DNA from: Acanthaster planci
Lineage: Eukaryota > Echinodermata > Asteroidea > Valvatida > Acanthasteridae
Assembly (NCBI RefSeq): GCF_001949145.1
Contig: NW_019091429.1
Location: forward strand, 645,495 to 709,494
Reading direction: 5' to 3'
Length of the DNA stretch: 64,000 bases
Both the position numbers and the translations under genes were made by a program. Below, piece by piece: positions 36,169 to 46,965 of the stretch; within the stretch, counting starts at the first letter, position 1; each line of letters begins with the position of its first letter. The notes beneath the pieces are model-generated. The model had not been told where the DNA came from. It saw nothing but the letters and a program-made list of their open reading frames with translations, and searched no databases.

Positions 36169-38476
36169 CTGCCATTTATAAATAGCCATTATATTAATAT
36201 AATGACTGACTTTGTTAATTAGCCATGTGTTGGCATGATCAGGGTTATAACTACTTTGTAAATGATTTCGACAGGGTCAGCATGAAATTTAAGTTATTGT
36301 ATAACCGACTTGATGTTTAGCGAAGGGAAAAATGTATGTTTTTGTACTAAGGCAAGAAAAAAGTCTCCGGTTTCTGGTCAGTGCGCACGCCCCTGTAGGC
36401 CTACCAATCAGCAAAAGTAAAAAAGTTTTTTTATTTGGTATAGAATGATGTCCAAAAGCTGCCAAGCTTGCTTTATCGACTGGATGGGGTACAGTTGAGT
36501 AATATGTACAGTAAAGGAGTCCCTGCAGTTCCCATACATTTAGTCGGGCACTCTTTTTCAGATGATGTCATTTCTGTGTCATACATTTACATCTGGGAAC
36601 CAGACAAACAAGGTGGTCTTATGTCCTGTGTACATGTACAAGTTGAAAATGCTTTTAAACAGTAAAAGTGTAGGGGCCAGTCTATTTTAGTGTTGGTAGC
36701 GGCCGTAGTTACGTGCACATGTAGTCCGATGGACATCGTGTGTTATCATACATCATTTTCAGATAAAAAAAGTGGGGGTAAAAAAAGAAAAAAGCCAGTT
36801 TGGGAATTTGGATTCTTTTTTGGTTTTCCCTACAATAAATGTTTGACTTATGTTTTTCTTTGTACTAGGTTTTATTTATACATATGTGAATTCCAGACTC
36901 AAATTCCTTCCTTTTTGGGGTTAAGATTTTTTTACAAAATCAGTAGGCTACAGAATATCACCCTCAGTCTTCATTATAAAAAAAGGAGATTTCAATTCTA
37001 ATTTCGTAGACCCTATGCAATGATTTCAAAAATGTACATATACATGTATGGTGCCCATCTTTCTACATCTCATCATGGCTCCCTCTTCTATGATACTTTC
37101 TAATTATCTCCTGTTTTTCCAATTTCCTTCATTTTGTATTATTTGTGCTTTTACTTTCTGACGTATGTTTGGCTCGTGTTTTTCTGATTCATAAAACATA
37201 GAAAGAAAAAAATAAGCCACGTCGCCCCACCATTGGGAGCCAGCTCCCAAACCCTGACCAGAAGCCCAAGACTTTTATTGGAGGGGGGTCTAAGGGTTCT
37301 ACTGTGAGAATAATAGTTGGGCTGGCCAAACTCCAGACAATTCTGTGGGACAAGGCAGGATCCAGTCTGTCCAGTGAGCCATGGGCAAACTGAACACAGC
37401 CATTTTGGAAGCTCAGGCCAGAGTCACAAGCCCTAAAGCCCCAGCCATACCTACCATGAAGCTATGGAAGTGCCTTACTACTAACACTACACAGCCGAAC
37501 CGGAATTTCCAGTTTACCAGCATCCATCCTTATGATCCAGATTTCCAGTTTTAAAAATCTCTTTGCATGGAGTAGTCTCAACTTTTATGATTGTATGTTC
37601 AGTTCAAATGCGTAATCCACAAAATGTTATTCTAAAACGGAGGAAAAAATCAAGAACATGAATACCTTGTAAATGATTTGTAAATAAATCTGTAAACACC
37701 CTGTAGGAGCATTCAACTGGATCATTTTGTCTGATATAGTACGTTAGACTACCAAAGGTTACACAGTATAGATTGGAGAGATTCTGTGGGTGTAACAGTC
37801 GGGATGATCAGGTGGGGGACAGAGCAGGAGATGGATAAGATGACAGGATAGGGATGGAACCTTTAAGAATGCCATTCATTTTAAATCCATAATGTAGTCA
37901 TACATGTATATCAGCCATTATTTCTGCACTTGCTGTTTTTAAAAATTGTACCAAAGCTTACACTTGGTCAGCATAATTTCCTTGTTTCATTCTAGCAGCG
38001 CCATTGGCACGGTGGTATCTCATAACATGAGCTGTTGTCGCAGTAAAGAAATTTAGATTCATATGAAGCATCACGCCATGGCAGCTCAGCTGTTGTAGTT
38101 TTTTGTTTATAAACTTGCTGATAAAAAAGTTAATGCTGGGGCTGAGTCAATTCAAATTAACTGATGTCAAATACAAATTCGATCACATGTGCGGTTGTAC
38201 TAAAAACACACAATAGCACAGACAGAATCTTGAATTTCGTGGTGCTTAGAATACCGGCATGTTATTTGTTCCATCATCATATCTACAGTATATACAAAAA
38301 TCAATGAAATTACATAACAGCAAACATAATGACAAATACACGTACCGATATATTTTAGACATGCACTAATCAAAATAAAAGACAACATACAGTGTATCTA
38401 ACTTGTATGAAAAAGAGTTCGCTATGCATTGCATTTTCTGAAACAATGAGTAAATTTAATCATGAAAAATACTCAC

Positions 38477-38602
38477 ATAAAGTACATCAAAGCTTTGAAC
38501 CAAGACGGGAGACTAGAACCCCAAGTATTGATCTTATCAGTTAGACGGAAGTACTGACAACAGATGGGAGCCTCAAACATCTCTATCAGAAATCCAAGCA
38601 AT
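38477..38602 (-). CDS. CACFD1: Flower exon 3: EAPxCC pore motif and loop
   Basis: The acceptor CTATATTGCAG and donor GTGAGT frame 126 nt: 1 + 41 codons + 2. It contains LIEMFEAPICCQYF then a hydrophilic loop with LTDKINTW and FKALMYF. The Glu of the EAP motif (predicted residue 71) corresponds to the acidic residue reported as important for calcium permeation in fly Flower. Confidence 0.95.
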
Positions 38603-39055
38603 CTGCAATATAGACATCATTAGAGTAAGCATGCATGTATCTCATATATACATATAGAAGTGTAGAAGGGACAGAACCCAAATCTTTGCCATTAGGCAGC
38701 AAGTATGTACCTTGCAGTGGCAAAACCAAACATTGACTGCAGCAACTAATTTCTTGCAGTAGCGTATTGATATCTTACTTCATGTATCTCAATGGTATTG
38801 TTTCCAACAAAAGCTTGGTTCCCAACTGAAAGAAATCTTGTTTTTGTCAGATTCATGGGATCCAGGAACTCTCAGGTTTTTGTTTTTACAAAGAGACAAG
38901 TTCAACTTTTGAATTATCTACTGTACAAATGTAATGATTTTGTACCTGACATGTACAATGGCAGCAGCACACGTGCTGCCGATATGTTATCTCATATCCG
39001 AGTTTTCACAAAAGGCTAAATTTAGGTATTACAAAAGTGTATCCCTTTACACAGC

Positions 39056-39205
39056 AGTCAACAATTGTTGGCTACTGTGATGTATGATATGACATTTTGA
39101 AAATCTGAGGGACACAGCTCCCCGGATAAAGCCAAGGGCACTATTCGTCCCTGACAGTGTTCAAAGCATCATATCCTACATGACAGCCGTCAACAATCGT
39201 TTTGT
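39056..39205. repeat. Imperfect inverted repeat, MITE-like
   Basis: GTCAACAATTGTTGGCTACTG on the left resembles the reverse complement of CAGCCGTCAACAATCG on the right, and inner words GATATGA and GAGGGAC/CAGGGAC are also mirrored. It is a hairpin-forming element with about 65-bp degenerate arms in Flower intron 2. Confidence 0.45.
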
Positions 39206-39768
39206 CATATCTCTGCCTTGATGTTCTTCACTTGTTTTTCTCAGGGAAATTAAAACTGCCAAAGGAAGCTTTGAAAACAGTAGTGGTTCATGCGATATCC
39301 TGTACATATGGTAGGGCCACATGCATGCATGCCCATGATATCATTGAATGATAGCTAAATGGTGAGTGTGACACGCGGTTATGTCACCTCATCACACAAT
39401 CATTCTGGGCTAATGAAACACAGTACTCAAGACAGATATATGACAATAATAATTGACGATGCACAAAGGGGTCAACAGGCACGTTTTCTCTTTTCTTTCC
39501 TCTTTTTGGCCCAACATGCAGAGGCACAGGCTAACCAAAAATCTCATCACTGAATCCCCACAGTTGCCAAGAGGTTGAAACTTTTGTATTGAAGTCAGTG
39601 ATACATGTACATGCATGACTGCATTTAAAGCAATATGACAGCACTGCAAGTGTAGCATAGATTAATCCAGCAACATTGTCACTGGATATCCCAGTGTTTC
39701 AAGTTTTTATACAATGACTTCATAACAAGAATACATGTACGAGTAATATGCTGATGTCACAAACTTAC

Positions 39769-39841
39769 ATTAAATAAACCCCAGCCACAATGCACATGGC
39801 TGAAATAGAGATGAAAGTGATGCATCCAGTTATCATACAAA
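39769..39841 (-). CDS. CACFD1: Flower exon 2: first membrane segments
   Basis: The acceptor TTTATTTTCAG and donor GTAAGT frame 73 nt: 2 + 23 codons + 2. Joined to exon 1 it reads AAVAGIICMITGCITFISIS then AMCIVAGVYL, aligning with the human GVLGAVSCAISG and IAAGVW region. Confidence 0.92.
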
Positions 39842-40113
39842 CTGAAAATAAAAAAAACAAATCCACAATCAAGGTTGCTTCAACATGTACAGCTGTATCC
39901 TGAGTTCAAGGCTACTATAAACACTCAGATCCATGTATGTGCATGTAAATGTTGGCAACTTAAAAGATGCACAGGTACATGTACTGACTACAACAGACAG
40001 CATAAATGTTCATTAGGATCTTTCACAACTTATTTCCACTGTCATCATTTGAATATATCCACATGTACATTTCTTACATTTAACTAACCATGCATGGTCA
40101 ATAAACATTTTGC

Positions 40114-40280
40114 CAGGGTTGTTAAAAAAATCATGCTTTTTTAAAAAATTTAAAAATCTGATTTTAAAAATTTCCATCAATTTTTGGGAGACTTTTTCAT
40201 CTTCGAGTGAATGTCCAAAACATTTTTGTCCTTGAGTTCAACCCGTATTAAATTATTTAAAATATGCATGTAACTCATCA
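40114..40280. mobile_element. Possible hAT fragment end
   Basis: CAGGGTTGTTAAAAAAATCATG followed by runs of AAAAATCTGATTTTAAAAA resembles one end of the AAATCGG-rich hAT elements, like that at 2405-3131. The opposite end was not found, so it is probably truncated. Confidence 0.3.
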
Positions 40281-40885
40281 AGGATCATTGTATGTGAGTA
40301 AAGGACACTCTATGGAAGTTTGTCAGCTTACATTTTGCAAGGTGCTTTATCAGTTTCTAGACTACTTCCTGAAGTTCTCTCCTGAAAAACCTTGCATACT
40401 GTCTGAAGTTTTGGCATATTTTTGCGTCTTTTTTGCCATATCGAATACTGTTTGTGGCCACAATCTTTTACAGATTCAACATAGAGTCTTAGACTTTGTA
40501 CATTCATGTGCACTGGCTCCCTTCAACTGCCTTTATTTTAAATGCTGAACAACACAATACACTGCATGAAATCCCTTGGAGGTACATGTATTTATAATCA
40601 ATGTCTACCCTTATGCAATGTATAAGATGAGTTACATGTTTGTCATGCAGGTACATTGTACATGCACCATGAAGAATCTCAGTTGGCCTTAATAATAACA
40701 ATGGGTAATTCAGAAAGTCATGTAACGTTCATTTTCCAAATGAAAAAAATTCAAAAAGAGGTTATACCTATAACTGTGGTAAAACAGTCTGATTCCTTCC
40801 CATTTCAGACTGTTCAATAACTGACGTGGATTTGGGGAGCATGATCCAAAAAGCCATCTTGTGAATAAAGCCCACTCACTATGTA

Positions 40886-41082
40886 TAGACCGATTTGCTG
40901 TCGTCATTACTGCAGAGTCCCCGTCACTCGGGCGCATTCCTATGCTTGACAAGCGTGTGATTTTGGTTAGCAGTGGACTTCCATTTTCTGATGAGGAAGC
41001 ATCTAATGCGTGCATCTCATCTGTTCATGGGTGTGGGGACACTGCAGTAATGGATCGTGATTCTTGTCACTGAATTGGTCTA
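40886..41082. mobile_element. MITE with TAGACC ends and TA flanks
   Basis: Begins TAGACCGATTTGC and ends GAATTGGTCTA, giving imperfect inverted ends of about 11 bp, with TA on both sides (40884-40885 and 41083-41084). TA duplication would suit a Tc1/mariner-like parent, but 2-bp flanks are weak evidence. It lies in Flower intron 1. Confidence 0.45.
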
Positions 41083-41455
41083 TACCACCACACATAATAA
41101 AGAATATACTCGATACGAGCACATTCTAATTGCGTCAATTCTTCCATTCATATATCCACCCCCCAAAAAGTTTCTATGTAATCATTAGACACATGATTTG
41201 ACTTTTTTTTCCAAAATCGCAATCTCGCTTTTTTTAACCAAGGTTGTTTGATTTTCAAGTATATCAGAACACCGAGAAGAGTTAGGCCGAAGGAAGTCAT
41301 GGTACATTTTCTGCAAGAGCACAGAAGACAAAGTCCACCTGACATGGGAAGATGTGTGCATCTTCTCACTTCTGACTTCTCTGTTTCATAGCTTGGTATC
41401 TCTGACTAAAGATGTCAACTTTTATTTCACATTTCACTTGGTAAGTTCTACTTAC

Positions 41456-41564
41456 TGATTCCAGCAACTGCTGCTACAGCACGAATAGTAAATGATGTGC
41501 ATTTTCCAGGCCCCTCGTCAGCTTGCCTTGAGATGTTCTGATTCTGAGATGGTGCTTCAGACAT
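41456..41564 (-). CDS. CACFD1: Flower exon 1: start codon and cytoplasmic N-terminus
   Basis: ATG at 41564-41562 starts MSEAPSQNQNISRQADEGPG, a polar N-terminus like that of human CACFD1, then the first hydrophobic residues TIRAVAAVAGI. It has 36 codons plus 1 nt before a GTAAGT donor. The start was chosen because it gives the family's usual length. Confidence 0.9.
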
Positions 41565-42519
41565 CTTCCTCTACATGCACATGCGTATCAGACTGTACAG
41601 GATACTGAAAGAGAGGCCTTCAAAATGAATTGGGTATTCAAATGCCTCTGCTTTTTAACAAGACCAGGGTAAAAACACTAATGATGCAACAACAAAAAAT
41701 AACCACAGAGCTGTTGAATCCCTTATGCATTGAACGTGAAAGATAACCTCAACCAAATGTCAAACTCAAGTACACACATGTACCATGAAAAAGCGTGGAC
41801 AGTATTATCATACATTACATCATTCAACCATCAACCATCATTTTGTAAGTCCCCCCTCTGGATCCAGAAGTTTAACGGTTGTTAAACATCACACAAATGT
41901 TCCTGCATGTATATGCTGGTAATACCGTACGCACTGACGCATGTACATTTACATACATGTACAATATTCATTCATGTTTGTTATACCACGGTCATAGACG
42001 GTGAATTTTTATTGGTCGTTTATTGGGTTTTGTACACTCTTGGGGAAAATGGCACCCCTCAGTTTGCCTCAAGTGCCATTTGCCCCCCCCCTTAAAAAAA
42101 CCATGGACCTTTACACTGTAGGCAACAAGTGTTAAATGTTCAATTGTGTTACTGTTGGTACATGTTACATGTACATGTTGCATGTACAATGTACGTATGT
42201 GGCAGTTACAACAAACAAAAATAGAATGTTAAAAATAACTTTTTTTTTTGGCAGATGTCTTGCGAAGTTATTAAAGAAAAAAACAGTCATTGGATGAAGT
42301 GTCATTACTAAATAATACAAACTATGACCATGTTTATTGCCCAATTGGTTCAAGGATTGAATGGAGGGAATGATATGATACAGTGTACATGCATGTACAT
42401 GTGCAGTATGTACATGTATGGATATCAATAATTTTGTTCCTCTAGTGACATGTTGTATCTGCCATCAGAAAGCAATAACATGCCCTACAAAGTCAAATTT
42501 AGAAGGGAAACTATTAGAG

Positions 42520-42979
42520 CAATTCCCTGCAAAATTTCAAATTTCAAAATTTTCGAATTTGAATATTTGATTGCAAATTCATGAAAAGGGAAAATCTTCT
42601 TTTGTTTTCAATGAGAAAATTGCACTATGGAGGATTGTTTCAAGCAGATTCAAATGAAACGCATCAGAAATCGTACAACAATGTAAAAGGTACATTATCC
42701 ATTAGACAAGTTAAAAGGAATAGAAATTTTCAACAGGGCAAGAAATCTTGATCATCTCTTACATCTTGCTAAATCATGGTTGGAGATACTTCTTGATGTG
42801 AGAAGCTACTATGCTATTATATTGATTATAATGTACAATTGTGTGTTTATTGCAACTTATATTGTATGTGGTTTGTTCATCAACAATCTGCCGGTCCATA
42901 CGACCGAATATTTAGATATTGGAACAAATTGAAAGTCCAATATTCGACTAGTGAATTATTCGAATCGACTCAGCCCTAG
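42520..42979. mobile_element. Probable hAT-like element with TTCGAAT-rich ends
   Basis: The right end reads TATTCGAATCGACTCAGCCCTAG, like ends of animal hAT elements that start CTAGGGCTG and continue with TTCGAATA words. The left side near 42530 has AAATTTCAAATTTCAAAATTTTCGAATTTGAATA-like sequence (described, not exact in length). The exact left end and target duplication are unclear. Confidence 0.4.
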
Positions 42980-43524
42980 TCAAGTGACCATGTCCATATA
43001 TACATGTGATGAACTCTTTCCGAAGCATTTACATGTACGTACCATGAAAACAAAGAATTTTTCAAACCAATTTTTGTGGTTAAAGCAGAACGCAGCTGAA
43101 GGGTCACTTATGATAATTTATGCTGACATTACTATTTCCCTACAAAGGTCAAATGGCATCAAAGGGAAACACAAATTATACAATATTATTTCTGTTGTAC
43201 CTGTATGGTAGTACACCATAGTTTTCTGAAATGTAGGTACACTCCACCTTATCATGCCATTTTATTTATGGTTTGGGGGATGGGGAAAGGTGGGGGATGA
43301 CTTGCCTGGCTATGAAAATCTGAAACGTGTGGGGGCGGGGAAGGGACCCTATGTGACTACTCCATATAGAGGTTGATGTTCATGATACTGATATATTGGC
43401 GTACATCTGTACTTTTATCACATTCATGTAGAGCCTTACATTATTATTAAGTCTTTCTGGTAATGAAACCAAGGATTCCTCAAAAGTGCCTGGGCATTGT
43501 AGCTCGTAAGCCTGAATAAAACCT

Positions 43525-43715
43525 GTAGAGAGGAGACAATGAGAAGAAGTTATAGTTTTAGTGGTGGGAGGAAAACATCAGAAGAATATCCTGGCTAAAC
43601 ACCCACAAAATCAGGTAGGGACTGAAAACCCAATCCACACGTGGACCGTGCCGGTAATCGAACCCGGACCACAGAGGTGGAAGGCGAGGAAAGAACTACT
43701 ACACCAACCTGACTC
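43525..43715 (-). mobile_element. tRNA-derived SINE
   Basis: On the minus strand it has a tRNA-like head: a TTGGTGTAGTAGTTC A-box region and GGGTTCGATTACC B box (43653-43665), followed by a body containing GGTTTTCAGTCCC and TTTTCCTCCCACCAC. This is the polymerase III promoter layout of SINEs. Just right of it a short CTGACTCC...CATGCCAA unit repeats (43708-43763). Confidence 0.7.
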
Positions 43716-44774
43716 CTCGCAGCAATCTGACTCCCCATGCCAACCTGACTCCCCATGCCAATTAATTTTTTGCTCATCACAAAAGTGGGAGGGAGGATTG
43801 CATAATAGCCCATCCTCACCCCCTCCCCCAAAGTGGGAGAATCTGCATGTATACCTCCACTTCCCCCCAGAATTTACACCCATGGTTATGAACCACGTGC
43901 TTTGTCCCCTTTTGGGCTCAGTAAATGCTAAAAGAAATACACATCATAAATATGGCATAAATACACACAACTGCTTATTTTCAGAGTGAAGCCACTTTCT
44001 ACAAAATATTCATCTAAACTGAAACATGAAAAGGACTAGAAATATCGGTGGGTGTCATGCTTAAAAGGTTTGCCAATAGCAGCCAATGTACTATGGTACC
44101 ATGTTACTGCATTTTTATTCTAAATTATCTTGGTACAGATTGCATGCTGAAGGATGCAACCGGGAAAAAAGTGTTCCCCAATTGTCCTTGCAAGTCTGTT
44201 AAATTCCCTTAATGTAGTTCCAAGTCCAGTTCTACAGCAGGCAAATTTGCTGATTTGCTGCATAATGTTCTTTCAACTCCTGAACTTTCTCTTCACATAA
44301 CACTGACAGAGGATAGGTTCATGATAGGATTCGTTGTTAACCATCTCCCATGCTGTAAGGTCCAGAAGACTGACAACCTTTCACTATTATTCACTGTTAT
44401 TCAGTTAATACATGTCTTTATAGTACAAGTTTCCTTTTTTAGTTTGAACGTATAAAAAATGTGTTTGTTTTACATCAGGGTTTTTTTCTAGCTGTCTTAT
44501 GATCCCAGCAGACTCAAGGGCCCCTTTCATAACCATCTTAAATAGCACACACATTTGCAGTGTAGTGACTACCTCCTATTTCGGGGGTATGCAAGTGATG
44601 ACTATTTCTCAACCATTTCCCCAGTAACCTATGTACAATATTAAGCCTAGGTATCAGACAAAATTGACTAGTGGTTGACAGCCGTAACTCGAACCTGCTC
44701 TAGGTTGACACCAGTGGAACATATGATTCATGTACTATGATGCTGCATACATCATGTACATGTAGGCCTAGGCT

Positions 44775-45374
44775 CTATGTACACAGACACTGCTTGACAC
44801 TGTGTGCACAAAGCTTATAGTCTGAAAGAAGTGTTTTATAAGCGAATATATTGATATTTTCACTGCTAATTTGACTTTTTAAGGACATTATTTTTCGACA
44901 GCTAATATGGAATTCTTTGCTCTTTAGATTTGTACCATTACACGTAAGCATAGAGGAAGGACACAGGAGTTGCAACTCTGGCACTTCAAAGTGTCCAATG
45001 ATGGTCGCCGCCAAGTTAGACGAATAATAGAAAACATTCCAAAAATGCCTTATTGCTACCTGCATCTTGGCTGGATAAGCAGGACCAGTAATATCCCAGC
45101 AATACTTGTATTTTTTGCTTGCAATTAAATACAAATTATTGTTGTGACCAGAAAATAGAGTGAGAAACATCCCTAATATCAGACCTACTTTTGTCATCGT
45201 AAATAAACTTTTTAAATTTTGATAAATTGTTCCATTGCCCATGTAAAGTTTGTAATTTTTTTCTCCTCCCTCCAATACATCTGTGTTCAAAGACTTGGTA
45301 AAAATTTGGCTAAGACTGGCCAACAAAATGTTGACTTTTACTGGAAAGCCAAGTTCATAAGTAACAAAATGCAC
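44775..45374 (-). other. Long unrecognised open reading frame
   Basis: An open frame of about 199 codons, the longest in the window, from a GTG at 45374 with a stop about 12 codons further upstream. The peptide is mixed hydrophobic and Cys-containing with no motif I know. Given the AT-rich base composition, a chance frame this long is unlikely but possible. No splice sites or start context support it. It may be an old transposon frame or a diverged single-exon gene. Confidence 0.25.
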
Positions 45375-45550
45375 TATTTCATCACAGGGAGTGATCTTGA
45401 AATCTCATAAAATACTCCTTTGTGCTATTGCCATAATGAAAATGATTCAAACAAAACACAAAATCTTGTAAACAACCAAGCTATTTAGTCCCAAAATAAC
45501 TCCAGAAGAAAGCACTCATTAAGAGCAATGCCTGCACATATAGATTTAGG

Positions 45551-46354
45551 GGTTGTAGGTCAACTCGACCATTTGCCAACTCAACTCCTGGCCAACTCGA
45601 CCCCTGACCAACTCGACCGTCGACCAACTGGACTGTTGAACCAATTCGTCCGTTGACCAACTGGACTTCAAAGTCAAGTCAACTTGACCATTTATAAATT
45701 TATTAGACAAACTCTTTCCTTGAAAAATAGATATTAAAAAGGGAAAAATAAAGATCGCATCGGTTCCGGATCGCGAAAAATATGGATGCTAATTTCGGCT
45801 CAATGAACCCACAAAATCAACTGAAATGCAATCATTAATTGAACTTGTGCCAATGAGATACTCCAAAATAATTTTCCCAATTTGAGAAGAAGCACCCACG
45901 CACGAACCCCTACACGTGTGTATTTGCCTGTAACTGGGGACCCCCTATTGTTCCTCTTTTGTTTGTACTCTAACTTTTTTAGAAGACCACTGATATGTTT
46001 TGTACACAGTTGTCAATCGGGGACCCTCTGTCAATTGGGGACCTTATTGTCCTCTATTGTTCAGGGTCCCCAATTGAATGCAGAAACAAACTCCCAAAAT
46101 CTGTCACCACACTGTGCGCATGCACAGATCATATCATGCACCGTAAAACGAATTACACGCACGATCCAGAACTAGGAAAAATGTGTTCCTTCTATGCCAT
46201 GTCCCTGTTGCACCGTTTGCACTGTCGAATTGGTCGAGAGTCAAATTGGTTGAGAGTCAAGTTGACCTTTACGGTTGAAGGAACAACGGTCCAGTTGGTC
46301 AAGAGTTGAGTTGACTCGAGTCGACTTGGCAAACAGTCGAGTTGACCTGACACC
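45551..46354. mobile_element. Non-autonomous DNA transposon, 8-bp target duplication
   Basis: GATTTAGG flanks both sides (45543-45550 and 46355-46362; a ninth G also matches). Ends read GGTTGTAGGTCAACTCGAC and, in reverse complement, GGTGTCAGGTCAACTCGAC. Both subterminal regions (about 130 bp) are arrays of a degenerate 11-13-bp word, GACCAACTCGACC, in opposite orientation. Subterminal repeats and 8-bp duplications point to hAT, or to another 8-9-bp duplicating family such as Merlin. No transposase. Confidence 0.8.
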
Positions 46355-46555
46355 GATTTAGGGCACACAGCATAATGCAAGTAACTGTGCAAACATTCAA
46401 TTTGATGTTGTTATAAGATCATATCAAGCGCCAACAAATGCATGAATATTCATTCTCCTATACCTCAGTGCACAAAGTTTTAAGGGTGCAAATTACCATC
46501 GACAAATTGCGGCGGCGATCATAGGGTAGAAAGGGGTTTTGTGGTTGTGAAACAG

Positions 46556-46672
46556 ATGGTGCATAGCAAGCAAGCTCTGGCTACGGACATACCAGGCATG
46601 CCAGAAAGCAGTAATTGGCCAGATGTTAAAGCCTGGGCAGTTCAAACTCCTTCTGTGTCCTTCCTCTATGAT
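46556..46672 (+). CDS. Candidate first or internal exon, unrecognised
   Basis: ATG (after GTGAAACAG) begins 39 codons, ending in an excellent GTAAGTAAT donor at 46673. The peptide includes MPESSNWPDVKAWAVQTP and SVSFLYD, compositionally like a real protein. It could be the first coding exon of a plus-strand gene, or an internal exon using CAG as acceptor. No following exon was found before Roquin. The opposite strand is also open, a likely shadow. Confidence 0.4.
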
Positions 46673-46809
46673 GTAAGTAATTGTGAAACCACGCATCAAA
46701 CCAAAACCTGTGTAGGTCGTAACGTTATGTTTGGACTTTTGAATGCGTAGTTTAACATGTCCAAGCGCAAGTTGAATAATGTTCAGCAGAGTTGTGATGA
46801 ATCACTCGT

Positions 46810-46965
46810 TTCTGTTACTTGAGTCGAGTCACTGCAACATACGTAGTGACTCCAGTCGAGTCACTGTACCCGCAATGTAGTGAGTGGCTCAAGTCAAGTC
46901 AATAGGCCAAAAAGTCAAGTTGAGTCGAGTCAAGTATCGCTCGACTCAATTACAATCATAAATAT
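46810..46965. repeat. GAGTCGAGTCA-type degenerate repeats
   Basis: Multiple short words GAGTCGAGTCA, CAAGTCAAGTC and GTTGAGTCGAGTC recur. They resemble, but are not the same as, the subterminal words of the transposon at 45551-46354. Confidence 0.5.

Larger units (their letters stand above)
32215..41564 (-). other. CACFD1: Gene span: Flower (CACFD1) membrane protein
   Basis: Five minus-strand exons with matching phases (1, 2, 2, 2) give a 170-residue protein; human CACFD1 is about 172. Four hydrophobic segments, the EAPxCC motif in the second and the YGxxxxGKKGD end of the fourth identify the Flower family. Flower is a four-pass protein of synaptic vesicles and plasma membrane, linked to calcium entry, vesicle endocytosis and, in flies, cell-fitness comparison through splice isoforms. 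Introns are 1.6, 1.2, 4.1 and 1.9 kb. The gene is convergent with Lhx6/8 and divergent from Roquin. Confidence 0.93.

Noticed and set aside
43653-43665. True tRNA gene from its B box
   Set aside because: No acceptor-stem pairing or proper anticodon arm; the sequence continues into a SINE body.
43561-43989. 142-codon plus-strand open frame
   Set aside because: It covers the antisense of a tRNA-derived SINE and a short tandem repeat.
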